From Pseudoscleropodium purum (lineage: Eukaryota > Streptophyta > Bryopsida > Hypnales > Brachytheciaceae): DNA of 64,000 nt. A program made the translations under genes and the position numbers. Of this stretch, positions 35,215-48,558 are shown piece after piece. The stretch's first letter is position 1, and each line of letters begins with the position of its first letter. The stretch is from contig OZ017795.1 in NCBI GenBank assembly GCA_963969395.1, forward strand, positions 17,546,001-17,610,000, in the 5' to 3' direction. The notes under the pieces are model-generated. The model saw only the letters and a program-made list of their open reading frames with translations. It made no database searches and was not told the origin of the DNA.

Positions 35215-37593
35215 ATCTATAGATTATATTTTACAAATGTTGTTTAAAAGTCATCATTGAATTACTATTCTAAAATGCATTTTATAATACATCTTCAAAA
35301 TTTTGGAAATTTGATTATCTCCTAGTCTTTTAGGGTTTATGCTAAAATTAATAGTTATATAATTGTAAAAAATTGATATTTTTAATATGTAAAAATATTT
35401 TGTAGTTTACATAATGACAACTTCATAAAAATAACAAAAAAGAATTAGGTGGTTATGATTTTTAAAGCATATTGTGTACAAAAACTAACCAATTACTATA
35501 ATATATTTGAATAAAATGAAATTTACTAAATTTTTTTTAACATAAATAGAAATAGAATTTTGAATATATATAAAATACAAATGAAAAGCGTATACTATTT
35601 TTAATTTGGGTTCTAATATTGTGTAAAACACATAATAATGTAAATAATCATTACATTTTTGAATATATTAAAAAGAAATTAATGGAGTAGAAACTAAATA
35701 TGTATGTTTCATTATTGTGGTTAAAAACTTAAGGAAAGGGGAAGGCTCTAAATTTGCAAAATTGTTAAGATATCTTAAAAATCTAGCTAAGGAAAAGGAT
35801 TTAATGATAAATTTAATCTCTAAATTAGTGTAGTGATTTGAAGACCAAAACTTCTTCAAAATATACATACCCAAAGCAAGGCTTTAATCTTCATCTATGT
35901 TTATATTTTAACAAATCTCATGGTATGATTCTTTAGTTAACTTTTTGAAGTACATTCTCCAAAGATTCGAACCGAAGTTCTTACAAATTGCAAGTTCAAT
36001 AGGCTTAAACTTCAAAAGTATTTCTTTTAGCCCTTCCCAAAGGTCATATTTTGCCTTTCGATATTTTTGAAAAACAACAAGTATGTCCCAAATTTGTTTA
36101 GTTTTGTCAATAAATGTTGAAAAATGGATTGAAAACTAATGAAAATAAATTATACAGAAGGACATTCATTTTTTTCTATTAAAAATAATTATAAAGTAGA
36201 AGGTGGTACTTGGTGAAAGAAAAACTGAAGTCATTGATAATTTTGACAAGAAATTGAGAATTGTCAATCCTATTGGTGAAAATGCCACAATAAGCAATGT
36301 ATATCCTATGTTTTGTTTATATTTGAAAGTTTTCAAAATTGGGTTCAAAAAAATAAATTCATATGTTTTTCCTACCTTCATTGCCCACAAAATAAAATTC
36401 CTTATAATTCCCACCTCATTAATTTGAGTTGAATGATTCAAATGTTTTTATGTAGGTATCAATCTACACAATCAAATCAAATCATTTTAGAATATATTTT
36501 TAGCTATCCATTTTTATGATTGAAATTTCAAGAACTTCTAATTTTTGCAAAATTTATTGTGATGGTGTAAAACAAAGCTTCTCTTGTAGATTAGGATGAT
36601 TAGCATCCACCTTAAAAACCTCATGCAAAAGTTACAAATTAAAGAGCCCAAAATCTCAGAAAATCCAAAGTCCATTCCTTAATCTTTTAGGGGCTAAAAC
36701 ATTAGTTGTAGAATTTGATCACATGTATGATTATGACTTAGAAGGATGGATGTGATCACCTTTGAAGACTAGATTTGTTATTTTGCATGTATTTCTAACT
36801 TTCAAAGTAATTATCCCTTGTTTTGTAACTCCAATTCTTGGTTTGATTGAAAGAAACGTAGAGGTGCTACATAATCTCATAGACTAGGATTCGCTCTAAC
36901 TTACTACTCAATTACCAATGATACTTATTTCTTAAAGGTGATACAAGGAAAAAAATAATGTATAAGTGTATCATTTGATATTTGTTTTAAAAACCCTCCA
37001 TGTATGTCTTCTTGTGTAACTTCAAGGGTGAGTGGCCGAATGATTTAAGTTTGTAGGGATGTGATTAACTCTACACCGATAGACCTATGAATGAACAAAA
37101 TTTTCAAATACCCACTTTTAGAACGTGAAAGTGAAACCTTATGATAGTGGAAAACGGGGGACAACTTTTGGGATTTGTTCTTATTGACCAAGAAAACAAT
37201 CATCAGTTTGTACTCCATTTTGTTAGTTAGCGCATTAATAAATGCTGTCTTCGTAAAGTGGGAAAAAACCAAAATCGCCACTCACATTAAGCCCTTCCAC
37301 GTATCCAAAAAACAAGATTTTTATCATCATTCGGAGGTCATCACATGTTCTGTACCTGTAAGAGGTCAACAACTCTCAAAAGGGGGAGACAGGGTGAGTA
37401 CAAACTTTTGAAATTAGGAGAACCAAAGCCTCACAAGAAGAAAAAATAATAATGGGGTCAGATTGTAGACTTCATAGTGTACGTGAGAACGCGCAGATAA
37501 GAGGTTTCCGCAAAGAGGGAAAAGAGAATGTAGCTGATAATTAAAGAAAAAACACAAAAAGCAAAGGTGTTCTAACTGTTAGAAAGTAACTTA
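34676..37593. other. AT-rich intergenic DNA, no gene
   Basis: Holds the GT/TA microsatellite. Frames up to 91 codons on both strands near 36166-36441 overlap each other and are taken as chance. Near 36688, CTTTTAGGGGCTAAA resembles a lone end of the TTAA-bounded family. Confidence 0.45.
35159..35214. repeat. (GT)n/(TA)n compound microsatellite
   Basis: A GT run with one TA interruption passes into a TA run, about 56 bp in all. Confidence 0.95.
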
Positions 37594-37830
37594 CCCTTGA
37601 ATGCCAAGGTGGACATTTTGTGTCTAATGGATGACAGGGAATCAAACTGCATCTATGGAACATAAGTGCAAGTATCCATCTTCAAAATTTGTTTTGGAAA
37701 GGGAAGATCTTCTACAGTAGTTTGACTTGAAATGACCCTACTTTTGCAATTTTGGAGGCTAGCGATTCACACAGTAATTAAAAAGGCTGATTTTAAGAGT
37801 CATGCCTTCAGCGTTTAAAGGTTAAACTAC
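37594..37830 (+). repeat. Dispersed repeat, copy 2 (partner at 13004)
   Basis: Colinear with 13004-13217, from 'cccttgaatgccaaggtgga' to 'gcgtttaaaggtt', in the same orientation. Confidence 0.75.
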
Positions 37831-39341
37831 CGAAAGTTTTTTTGTGGCATGTGATCCCTTGTCATTTGTTTGCAAGCAGGAGTTCATCTCAGTTTCTGTC
37901 AGTTTGGGGAGATCTCGATCACAGCCTTTTGAAGTTCCCATTGAAATATCTTCCTGCGGAAACAGCCAAAAATTCAAATCCGACAAATGGGAGGCTTTTG
38001 GACAGACTCGTGCACAAAATGCCAGTGACCAACTTTGGCCCAATGCATGTTTTTTGCAAACATCAGTAAAAGTGGGCGTCATTTCTGTGGCTCACACATT
38101 GCATTGTTTTAGTTTAATTGAATATACCTAAAATATACCTGAGTGGCAATCATACCCATAACATGGTTCAACAGTGGACACATATTAAGCACTGAGAAGG
38201 GGCCCCATCGGTGGGACACAAGGGGTTTCCTTATTAGCACTTCTCGTGCTCGCATGTCATGGTGTGTGTTTCTGTCGCTCAATTCTTCTTATTTTTTCTG
38301 TTTTTTTTTTCCGCTTGAAACACATGGACCTTCAATTCTTTTTTTACATTTTTTGATGCAATGCATGCAAATGCCAGCACTGCACTTTGGAGGTGATTTA
38401 AGATACAGTCAGTTATGTCCCCTAAGTAGAGTTTTCCATAATAGAGTTAATTGTAAAACTTGACTTCCTCCCCAAGTTTAGTGTGAGGGGTGTTCGGGGA
38501 GGCTTAACTAAGAATAGTACAAAAGAAACACAACACCCAAATTTCATCAGAGCAGACCCAATTTGGGGGTGCTTTAAGGAGTTTTCGTCTAATGTTTTTC
38601 TCAAACTGCAGTTCCCGGTCCCCTCATTTCACACCTTGTACAATTCACTATAGTATTTTCAATCGAATTTGTCAGTTTGAAAGGACCAAAATCAAGATTG
38701 TTTTAAAGTGGAGCATGTCAAATTATTCCCCATCATGAAATGGTTACTCTTTATGCTGGGTATGGTAGTGAAAAGATAGTAAAAGTAGAAGGCTAATTCC
38801 ATGAAAGTAGAGGCTAATTCCATGAAAGAATGATTGAGTAGTCACAGACATATGTAGAAAAAAATATAACTCTAACCTTACTAGAGCATTTTTGCCTTTC
38901 GTGGTGAAAATGGCAAACTAGTTCCCTACTCTATTTTGCTATATCTTTGCATGATATTAGGATATTCATTGTTGTTTTGCACTCTCATTAGTGGGAGGTT
39001 CTATTTTTTGTAAAGCCAGAGAAGTGTAGTGAAGAGTTGCAAGGGCTCCACAAGATGGAGTTTTGAATGCTTATTTGGCCGGGGTTGGGCTAATATTTGG
39101 AGTTGGTGTATTTGTGGAGGGAGAGATTTTCAAGGGTGGGTTTTGCATTGACAAGGGTAAGGCTTCCTACCATGAAATGGTGGGGATGCTCTTTTCTCAA
39201 GGCTGGAGTAAATTAAGAGTGTGTTCATCTATGGTCTCACTTCAAATCTTGGGAGAAATGAGGAATGACACCAAGACTACATACCCTCAACATACATACA
39301 AACTAGTAACATTAGTACAAAGGAGGTTTTGGGGCACCAAT
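37831..39341. other. Intergenic DNA with moderate GC
   Basis: Overlapping frames of 75-106 codons at 37822-38463 lack any recognisable domain. A short direct repeat (GGCTAATTCCATGAAAG) occurs twice at about 38792-38830. Confidence 0.4.
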
Positions 39342-40105
39342 CTATTGAATTGAAGCTTGGAGTCCCAACATCTAAGCCTTTACTACTAGCGTAAATCAAA
39401 TCAAGACTCTTTTATAGTATGAAATCCAAACTTGAATGCACTTGTGTACATCTTAGTGCATCCACACGTTGTTATAATTACAACCTTCTCAAGAAAAACA
39501 TTCTAAAATATTATACACATGCATTGACTTTTCACACTACCATTGATTGTACTATTAATTTGTCATCTATTTTACCTATGTTGTAGTGAAAAGTTGGGTG
39601 AAAAGTTGGGGTTCCTAGTTAATTTTGAGTATATAAAAAACACCTTTCTACATTGAATGGAATCATCAAAGCACAGTCGAGTAGTCGCATACACAACCGG
39701 TAGAAAAAGTGAAAATGGCTATTGAATTGAAGCTTGGAGTAGTGCCAATGGCATCTAAGCCCTTACTACTACGACTACTAGTGTAAATCAAACCGACTTC
39801 TTCCATTCATTATATGGAATCCCAACTTGAATGTATTTATGTACATCCTCATGCATTCACACGTTATCACAACCTTCTCAAGAAAAACATTCTGCCAAAT
39901 ATTATACACACTCACTTTCTGCACCATCATTGATTGCACTATCGATTTCCCATCTATTCCACCTATGTTGTAGTAGCGAAAAAGTTGGGTAGAAAGTTGG
40001 CTCTCTAGTTTCATTTTGAGTGTCGAAAACCCCTTTTTGCATTGTATGGAATCATCAAAGAATGGTTGGATGGTCGCATACACAAACGGTAGAAAAAGAA
40101 GCTGG
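39342..40105. repeat. Tandem duplication, period ~377 bp, two units
   Basis: Unit 1 is 39342-39718 and unit 2 39719-40105; both begin CTATTGAATTGAAGCTTGGA. By eye they are about 80-85 percent alike over their whole length. On the minus strand unit 2 is open for about 120 codons while unit 1 carries several stops in the same frame, so either unit 2 kept a coding frame or the frame is chance. Confidence 0.85.
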
Positions 40106-42059
40106 CTTTCCCTCCAGGCTTGTACATTACGATAGACGGCCCCTAGTTGTGCTGCTTGCGAAATAGGGGGCAATCCATGCTCGATGGGGGTCTGTACTGA
40201 TTAATTCCCGGTCCACGCATATTCCTTCACTTGAGAGAGTCCAGGTGCAAGAAGAAGTGTTTCCCAAAGTGTGTAAGTACCTCAGTTACTGCTGACCAGC
40301 CACAGGAGAGATCTCCAAGTACTCCCTTTTTCAGATCACAACAATTTATATTGGAATATATGTAGCTACACAAGTAAAGGTTCAATATCACCATTTAAAA
40401 AATAATAATAATTCGATCAACACTGGAAGAAAAAAAAGAAATTGCCTTTGCATCAATCCATTTTATTGAGTTTGTTTCAAACATGGGGCACATGCTCCTT
40501 GCACCTCATGCATCCTGCCATCAATTGAAAATCCCGGGGTTCCGCATCAGTGCGCGAGTGTGGCCTCACAACTTTTGGGGAGCAGGTCAGTGACTCTTGG
40601 CTTCCCAATTGCTACCATATTGGCTAATGCACATCAGCAAAAAGGGGAATGGAATGATAACCTCAATGCCGAGGCCCATTTCAAAGACAGATGACAGTCT
40701 CGCATTGGATGAGGTCAGGCTCACATTTTTTTCTTTCTCTTCTGTGATGTGGGGTTTTGGGCTTTTGGGCTTTACACATAGTGTTATGATGACGGAGTGA
40801 CCTTCCTTTCAAACCGTGGATCGAGCATGGTTGACCAAGATCCAACCATCCAAACATCAAAGTTTCAGGTGGGTGGGTCCTGTAATGTGTAAGCAGAGAT
40901 TGAAGAATCTCATTATGAGGACAAAAGAATAACCTCCACCTTGGCCATTCCACTGGTCAGTGAGCTCCCCTTTTTTTTTGTGGATTAAGCATGCATACTC
41001 TTCCATTACCTCATTCACATCCATACCTCCGTTGCTCCGTCCAATGGAGTTGCGCACATTCAGGAGCAATTGGTAGACATGGCGAAAAACAGAAAGCAGC
41101 ATCACCTTTCTACAGTTTCCGTAACTGATGAATGAATGAATCCACGGAGATTGCCAATGCATGAGCAAAGGAGCCATACAGGACGCTGTACGTACACGTT
41201 TTCCACAGGTTGGAACTCGGATATACCCCTCTCTTTCTTACTTGTTTTGTTATTTGTCCACATGTCCCAGTTAGGAACAAACACTGCCTCCTCTTTTCTA
41301 TATTCTAGACTTTTTTTGTTTATTTAATTCGTGTCCAGAAACAACACCTCTTACCTTATTTTTTAAATTCTAACTTAGACTATATTCATGTCTAGAAAAA
41401 ACAACACCTCTTACTATAAGACTTTTATTTGGCATGTCTAGAACCACCACCTATCGACTTTTTTGCATGATTGGAGGGCCAGAATTTTTCTTGTGGATTT
41501 GAACTTGCCCAATTTGCGATGCCTGCACCAACAACTGAGAGAGAGGCCGGCTCTGGAATAAAAAAACAAAAACAAAAACCGGGACAAAAACAAGGAGCAT
41601 AACATCCCAACAGGCTAATTAGGTATAGTACACCCAATATTGAAAAAAACAAAAACACAATTTGACAGAACAGGCAGTAACAAAATTAATTTAGCATTGG
41701 TTGAGACAGACACAAGATAAGTTGGTTCAGGGTGAATTTGGTTGGCATGCTACGAAACTTATTATTACGTTGTTTAGAAAACGAAAAACAATAAAAACAA
41801 CAACTTATTATTACATGGACAGATGGAATTGTGCACCCCATGCATGAAGGTGGTGGAGGGCCCCATAATTATATGACCATGCCACTTGCACCTTGTCCAT
41901 ACACTACACTGTAGCATGTAAGGTAAATGGCTACCCCATTCCATACCAAGTGCATTGTGGGAACAAGCCCACTGTTGACTAAATTATGGTAGTGTTGTAT
42001 AAGACGCAACCCATTCCTAACCCCCATTTTGGCAATGTAAGCTATTCTCTTTCCGTGTT
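40106..42059. other. Intergenic DNA, moderate GC, no assignable gene
   Basis: A minus-strand frame of 106 codons at 40857-41177 (contains GRSNGGMDVNEVMEEYACL) is the most protein-like stretch; no splice partners found. An ACAACACCTCTTAC motif repeats near 41341 and 41400. Confidence 0.35.
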
Positions 42060-42360
42060 AGAAGAATGAACAACAATTATGACACATTTCCCAATGTAGT
42101 TGTCAGACACACTATGATTGACTAACGAGACTCTCAATATTACAATTAGTCCTTGTTTGGAAAGAGGAAGGTTTAACTTATATCACCATCATCAGAGAAA
42201 GTCCATCTTTCGCTAAAAAATTCATGGTAATTCTATGTTATAGAAAAAAAAACCTGAAAAATGATGCAAACCTTCTATTGCCTATTTTTACAAATGAGAA
42301 AATTCACCCTTTGAAGAAACCCACCATGCAGATACCAGAAACAATTTGAGTGGTCAGGAA
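42060..42360 (+). pseudogene. Decayed copy 2 of the same unrecognised ORF
   Basis: In the relevant frame, about 42145-42358 reads LVWKEEGLTYITII … LKNDANLLLPIF … EKIHPLKK and ends at TGA, parallel to the fragment at 2274-2609. Upstream the match continues in another frame with stop codons, so at least one frameshift is present. Flanking DNA after the stop also matches ('ggaatgggttgcctcc' here, 'gaaatgggttgactcc' there). Function unknown. Confidence 0.35.
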
Positions 42361-44286
42361 TGGGTTGCCTCCCTTACATTTTAGAAATTTAATCCAATGA
42401 TGGAGGAGAAAGTCTTGGAGAGGAGGAGCACACCAACATTAGCCAAGTTCATTTGGTATAATGAAGGAGACCCTATTTGCACCGCACAATTCACTCTATT
42501 TGTAACACTAAGTATTAGTGGTGTGACTAGTGTCCATTTGAAAGTTTTTAGTGTACACTACCAATACATAATGGTCATGAAGTGATGCAAATAGTCACAT
42601 GGCATAATTAGAGGCTTCTACCTTACATTAATCCATTAAAGGACCGAGGTCAATTTCAAGGCAGGCAAGTCGTTTTCTAGCCTTAGGTTGAACATCGAAA
42701 AAAATACCAAACTATGATGCATTCCAAAGATCTAACTGTATCGATGGAATTGGTGTGAATTCTTAGGGCTTTGTAGTCATTGCATAACAAATTCTGCATT
42801 GATTTCCATATTGATTTCTGTATTTTCAACTCGTATATTGCTTGTTCTTTCAACACCAAAACCATAAGCTAATACAGATTGTGTCTTGATTTTTTTCCCA
42901 ATGCATTTGATTTCCAATTCTCCACACCCATCTTCTTTCGTCTGTATCCAAAATCATTTAGAAACTCTAGCTACCAATGAAAAAGTGTCAATTTTGACTA
43001 GAAAGTGTTCAACCAATCCTTAATGGATTAATTTAGGGCTCTCCTATATCTTAGTAAGACACTAGTTATAAATGCCAACATACAACAATCGTATTGAATT
43101 AATTCTCCCAATCAATAGCTAAGTATTCAATTGTAGACAATTTCCAAGATTGCTTGGTTAGCCTTATTTGGAGCATACTTGCTCAATATATCCAAAAAAT
43201 TCTTACCTATGGCTAATCTTTATTCCATATAAATCTAAAGCTTTTGAAGTAAAATAAATTATAATTCAAGAAGTTGAGAATTTTATTTTATTGCATACTT
43301 TTTACTTCATGCCCTTTCTTCCCATCTCTATATGAATTGAATTAGAACCTCATACAAATTTATGAAACACTTGGTGACCAAACTATTCAAATCGTTGAGA
43401 AAAGACAAAAAATTCTTTTTTAACATACTTAATACATATTTAATAATAATAATACTTTATCCATTTCATAAAGCTCTCAAAATCCATCATCCACCCATTA
43501 GCCATGTTGACTCTATTAGGGGTTAAAGGGTTAATTCTTAATAGACATTCGAGGTCTTGAAAAGGCTATCCACACTTGAACTTCATATCTTTAAGTCCAT
43601 CATGGACAACCTCAAAGCCACTATTCAAATTTTTTTATCAAACTTTCAAATGCAAAAACTTCAAGTTCAAATTGTGATTCTAAACCCAACCTAGATTGAA
43701 AACAAAGAAAATGATAACAAGGGAGTTCATGTTTTGTTCAATATAGGAGTTTACCTGAAGATTCTTTGAAAACCCAGCCCGCCCCAGGCTGGGTCTGTCA
43801 TTTGAGGGTTAACATCCACATAAGATTCAAAAAGACATTTATACAAATCAGGGCTCTCCCATTTCCCAATAGCTTCAATTTCAGGGAAAGAGCCACATGC
43901 TCTGTGTAAAAGTAAGTCTACTATAAGCTAATCATCCTCTTTTCTCATCATCATCTTGAACTTATGCGCCGCAGATCATTCACTGCCAAAGTACGCAGCC
44001 TGCCGGAGTTTTAAAGTTCGTAAAACAAATAAACCCTAAGACGACACCTTTCTGGTTCACGGTTGCATCACTTTTATGCCATCAGCAAATTTGTGAGTAC
44101 GCGAAGTAAGTTCTTTGCTGCTGTAGCTCTTTATGAAACTAACCGATAGAATGAACCTTCTTCCAAATCCAATGAGGAATAATGTAGAATCAGATTATCC
44201 TAACCTTTTTCAGGGAGAGTTCGAACAACGGATCAATTATACATCTAGAGCTTCGTGTTGCAATGTGGCAGGGAGAATGTTGATTC
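42361..44286. other. Intergenic DNA downstream of the methyltransferase gene
   Basis: AT-rich until about 43750, then GC rises towards the gene. About 43760-44286 probably contains the gene's 3' untranslated region. TTAGGGGTTAA near 43517 is a lone sequence like a TTAA-bounded family end. Confidence 0.45.
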
Positions 44287-46952
44287 CTACTCAGTCTCGC
44301 CCCCAAGCCCGGCCTCATCGGTGGCATCGTCTGAGGCATCATACAAAGTATCACAAAGCAGCCAATCTTCAGTCGTAGATTCGGCCTTTATCCTTCTTCG
44401 CTCAGCCACCTCGACGGGATCATCTGGACATATGTTGCGAGGGGCACGCCGAACAGGTCGTTCTGCCACAACAAACTTCTGACCGTCTCTCTCACGCTCC
44501 GGAAAATCTGCCCACACTGCTCAGGGACACCAAGGAATCAGTCCAAAAGCCTTCAACTTCCACCTGAATTTGCAAATAACAGCAAGCAACACGCAATCCT
44601 GTCCGACTCTTTAACAGGGTTACACAACTTACCCAGTACTGAACGGCTAAAGAACCCATGAAAGAAAGTAACTTATGGAGAGGGAACTATAACAAAACCT
44701 TATACCCTACATTACCTTTCGAGCTCTTGGACACAATATATTAATAAATTGTATTTATTGGCTAAAGAAATATGTGTTTGCAAGCGATTTCAATACACAA
44801 ACCCACAGAAAGCACGAACCCTACCTCTACAGGAAAATCAGAAATGATCAAAATACAAACCATCTGATGCTCATAAAATTACTTCCAAGGACTGTTTTGA
44901 GTGGTTTCCATTACTAGAATGGAGTTTTACTTCTAGCTTTGATTTTTTAATTTTTTCGCGGGTTGTCTAATTGAACCATCGATAGGATTTCAAACACACT
45001 ATCTTTATGAGCTGATTTGAATACTGCATTAATAAGTTATGAATACTTGAAGTTTGAAGTAGTAGGGTTCCCAGTCATGAGCCTAGACTACCCTTGAACG
45101 ATGAGTATTGGATCAACGAGGAATGCATCTCATGGAAGCATCTTTGACCGCGATAAAAACTAGGAGTATCTGATTTCTAAGGAGTCCCGGACTAACCTAG
45201 AAGTATCACATTTCTAAAAAAGTCACGTGTTTGGATGACACTTGCACGGGTGACGTTTCAACCCACGCAAATTAGGTTCCTACCTTAATCTGAGGACATA
45301 CAGTTTCTGCTAAGCAGGAATCGAAATGTAGCAGTTGGACGGCCATGTGAAGTATTTCTTAGAAGGAATCTTCGGATACCAAAAGGAAAGGTTTGCAAAG
45401 ATAACTACAATAGTCCACTCGGCATACTCAATGAACCCGGGCGTAGTTGGGGATTGATAAATAGAAAATTATAAGCCAACATACCTGCGAATTGGTTAAG
45501 GACGATAGACGCTGCAACTGTTACGTTCAATGAAGCTGTGCCAGGCCCATTTTGAGGAATGTAGACGAAAGAATCACAGATCTCCATTTCTTTGTCAGAG
45601 AGTCCACTTCCCTGCACGTTGATTGTCGTTATAGTCAACTCAGTCCCTTCATAGAAACCAACATAGTACCGCAGACTATTTCAACTAAAAGTATGTCAAA
45701 AATTGGACTATTGATTCTTCCAGAATACAGACAGCATAGTACGGTACACAGTATGAACATCATATACACATAAATTACTAAAATTCTTGTTCTATGTTCA
45801 ACTAACCTCGTTCCCGAGTACAAAAGCGGTGCTACGATTAAAAGGATGCTTGTGAACTCGGGCTGCCCCCTCAGTGATCTCTACTCCACAAATAGACACG
45901 TCCTTAGCCTGCAAAAATAACCATGCCCACCATCCACTGTCAAACCTTGGTAACTGAATAACAGATCATCTGAAAGACGATCTCATAATCTGTTATATGT
46001 CGAAACCACACCCAGACAAAGTATTTCTGATTGATATCCCCTCTTAACGGATAGGTCCTAGTATAAGGTCGATTGAAGATGGCAAAACTCCGCAAGATAA
46101 CTCAATTCGTTCGAGAGGGACACAAACTCACAATAAAGATCATGTTGTACAGCATCAGAAAATTACCTTCAAAAACTTGGCAGCGTCTGCAAGAGTGTGA
46201 AAATGGCGAAATTGAAGGTGGAGTGTAGCACCATGGCTACCGAATGCGTTAAAATCCTTCCGGCCCACAAGAATGATCTCTGTTACACCAAAAGCTGTTG
46301 CACTTCGTGCTAGAGTTCCCAGATTGTGCCTCTTTGCAACATTGTGGACCAACAAGAAGCTCTCAAATCGATTTCCCCGATTTTGCGGCATCGTTTCACT
46401 CTTTGTTTTCGACTTTTCGGTTTCTTGCACCTCTACTGGTTTAGACTCCCGCACGAAAGCTTCGTTTGATTTACGGGCACTGTTAGCTGTGGCCTTGGGA
46501 GGTTTGAAATGCGGAATTGGGTAAGTCTGGACGGATTCGTCCACTTTGGTAGCCTCATTTATCTCTGGCTTTACAGATGAGACTGAGTTTTTCACGTCAC
46601 CTTTCACTTTCGAGATCTTGAAATTGATTAGATCAATAAGGTTTTGTCGAATGTCATCCCGCAAGTAATCAAATGTTCGTGGCGGGAATTTGATCTCTTC
46701 CTTTTGCTTTTCAGAGAGATCAGCATACTTCAGCGAATTCACAATCGGTCCGATGCGACCATAACCACCAAGATATCCCAGACTCTTCGTCCTTGGAAGT
46801 GGAGACAATCTCCCGCCAGCTCCTGCATCAGGACCCTCGGAAGGAGCACACTTCTCAGATTTGGGAGAGGCATTCCCGACAACCTCATCATCCGGACCCA
46901 GTCCATCCTCTATCACCGCGTCACCTTCCAGACTCTCTCCCTCCGTCGCCAT
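44287..46952 (-). CDS. TrmH/SpoU-family (SPOUT) RNA 2'-O-ribose methyltransferase, 4 exons
   Basis: Exons, in transcript order: 46952-46167, 45908-45807, 45611-45485, 44516-44287 (1245 nt, 414 aa plus TAG). All introns are GT-AG and phases match (0, 0, 1). The ATG at 46950-46952 has G at -3 and G at +4. The SPOUT domain is complete: motif 1 around residues 204-216 (NVAKRHNLGTLARS), motif 2 around 289-300 (FVLGNEGSGL, split by intron 2), motif 3 around 320-330 (GTASLNVTVAAS). These motifs form the SAM-binding trefoil knot of enzymes that methylate the 2'-OH of tRNA or rRNA. About 190 residues lie before the domain, polar and charged with no recognised RNA-binding fold; after it come a basic patch (ERPVRRAPR) and an acidic tail from about residue 385. 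The family call is firm. The RNA substrate and the compartment cannot be told; no clear transit peptide is seen. The neighbour upstream on the same strand is the M1 aminopeptidase, 4.7 kb away and functionally unrelated. Confidence 0.92.
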
Positions 46953-48558
46953 CTCCGCTACCTTCTAAAGTTGATTGCCTGCTGTCGAAACAATCATGAA
47001 GTTATTGCAGACAGCTGGTTACACGATTGCTTCTTGAAAAGATAGCTCTCCCAGCAGTTTTGCAACGCCTCCCCCTGAAAACATAAATACCTGTAATGAG
47101 AAAGCAATGCGAAAAGAAATCATATCTCCAAATGGAAAAGGCCAAGCTGAATTCGGCGAACACTACTTTAGTTCTTGTAGTAAATCGCTTCTCATATGCA
47201 TCACTAACCTATCCAGATATTACATCTATTAAGCTGATCTCAACTCGATTAAAACAGCGTGCCTCACATCCAGCACTCATCTTTCCCTCGCAAATGATTC
47301 AAGAGAGACAATCCTTTCCGTTATGTATTTGTTCACGACTTCAATACATGCCGACGATTGCTGACAGAGTCAACAATCAATGCCATGCCAAATCCAGAAA
47401 TCTCATGAACTCATTCAAATCGACACTGGCGGTCCTACATAACCGGTTTCCATCAAACACTGCAACTCGGCACAACTTCCTCAAGCGACACTTCTCTGCT
47501 AAAACAAACCGTCTACACCATGATTTAGGCATCTGGTCAAATGTATCCCAATTGCCGAAGGTTCAAATCAACTTCACAGGATTGATCGAAATGAAAACGC
47601 CCACATCAAATCTCAGAAAAACGGCCCTTCATTCAATGCTAACAATTAGCCTAGTTAGATGCACAAACTCCATCTTTATTCACGATCCGATCCAGTCAAC
47701 CACAAGCTTGCACCAGATTCAAAGCCTCGCACTAACACAGTCACATGCACAACCCGTACAACTTTGCTAGCAGCCTCTCTACCCCAATAAGCTCTGCAAG
47801 CCATTCATCCAAACAAACTAAGATCTACTAAACAACTCCCAAGTAATTAGGTCAACCCGCACCATCCTACTCTAGAAGACTTTACGCCATTAAGACGGCT
47901 CAAACTATACAAACACTTGGATTCCCAATTGATACCACCATATGCGCAGCAACCGTACTCTGGCTATCGTACTCCGGCTACACTGCTCGCAATGCCCATC
48001 CTGTAGCTCACGATGTCACCAAATTTCTGCCACGCTCGCCAAATAAAACCTAATTCAGCTTTTACTACCGATACAACTCCCATCCCCTACCCAATAGCAA
48101 ATTGTGATTGAAGGAGAAAGGGAACTCAATCTGCTCTTCGATAGAGAATCATCCACAGAAGAAGACAAAGAAAAAAGAGATGCTACACTCAAATTGACAT
48201 CTACTCCACCATCTCGCCAATTACGTTCAAGTCAAATGGCAGTTTCGAAAACCACTTGTAACTATCAAGTCTCACGCAGTCTTCAGACAGAACCTGGACT
48301 TCGACAACAGAACGACGTTGTAACCCTGGTTGTTGTCTTCGATCATCGCTTACCGAGCCATAACCGCCCTAATCGTCCCAATCAAAGATAGCATTGCCAA
48401 CACATGGATCCATTGCTTTCCCTGGAAGACTCACCTTGCAATCCTCCCCAGGTTAGTCCACCATCGACTCCAATTGCCCTGAATCAATCCTCTTTCAATC
48501 GATCTGTGCACACATCAAATCAGAGTCAGAGCTTGCGCCACCCTAAATCAAACTCGAA

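Noticed and set aside
35941..35985. GGTTCGAATC on the minus strand, like a tRNA T-arm
   Set aside because: The flanking bases do not pair into a T-stem and no acceptor or anticodon stem can be built.
36166..36441. Frames of 91 (minus) and 74 (plus) codons facing each other
   Set aside because: Overlapping on opposite strands in AT-rich DNA, Ile/Phe/Lys-rich, no motif.
46273..47045. Plus-strand frames of 83 and 133 codons
   Set aside because: They are antisense shadows of methyltransferase exon 1.
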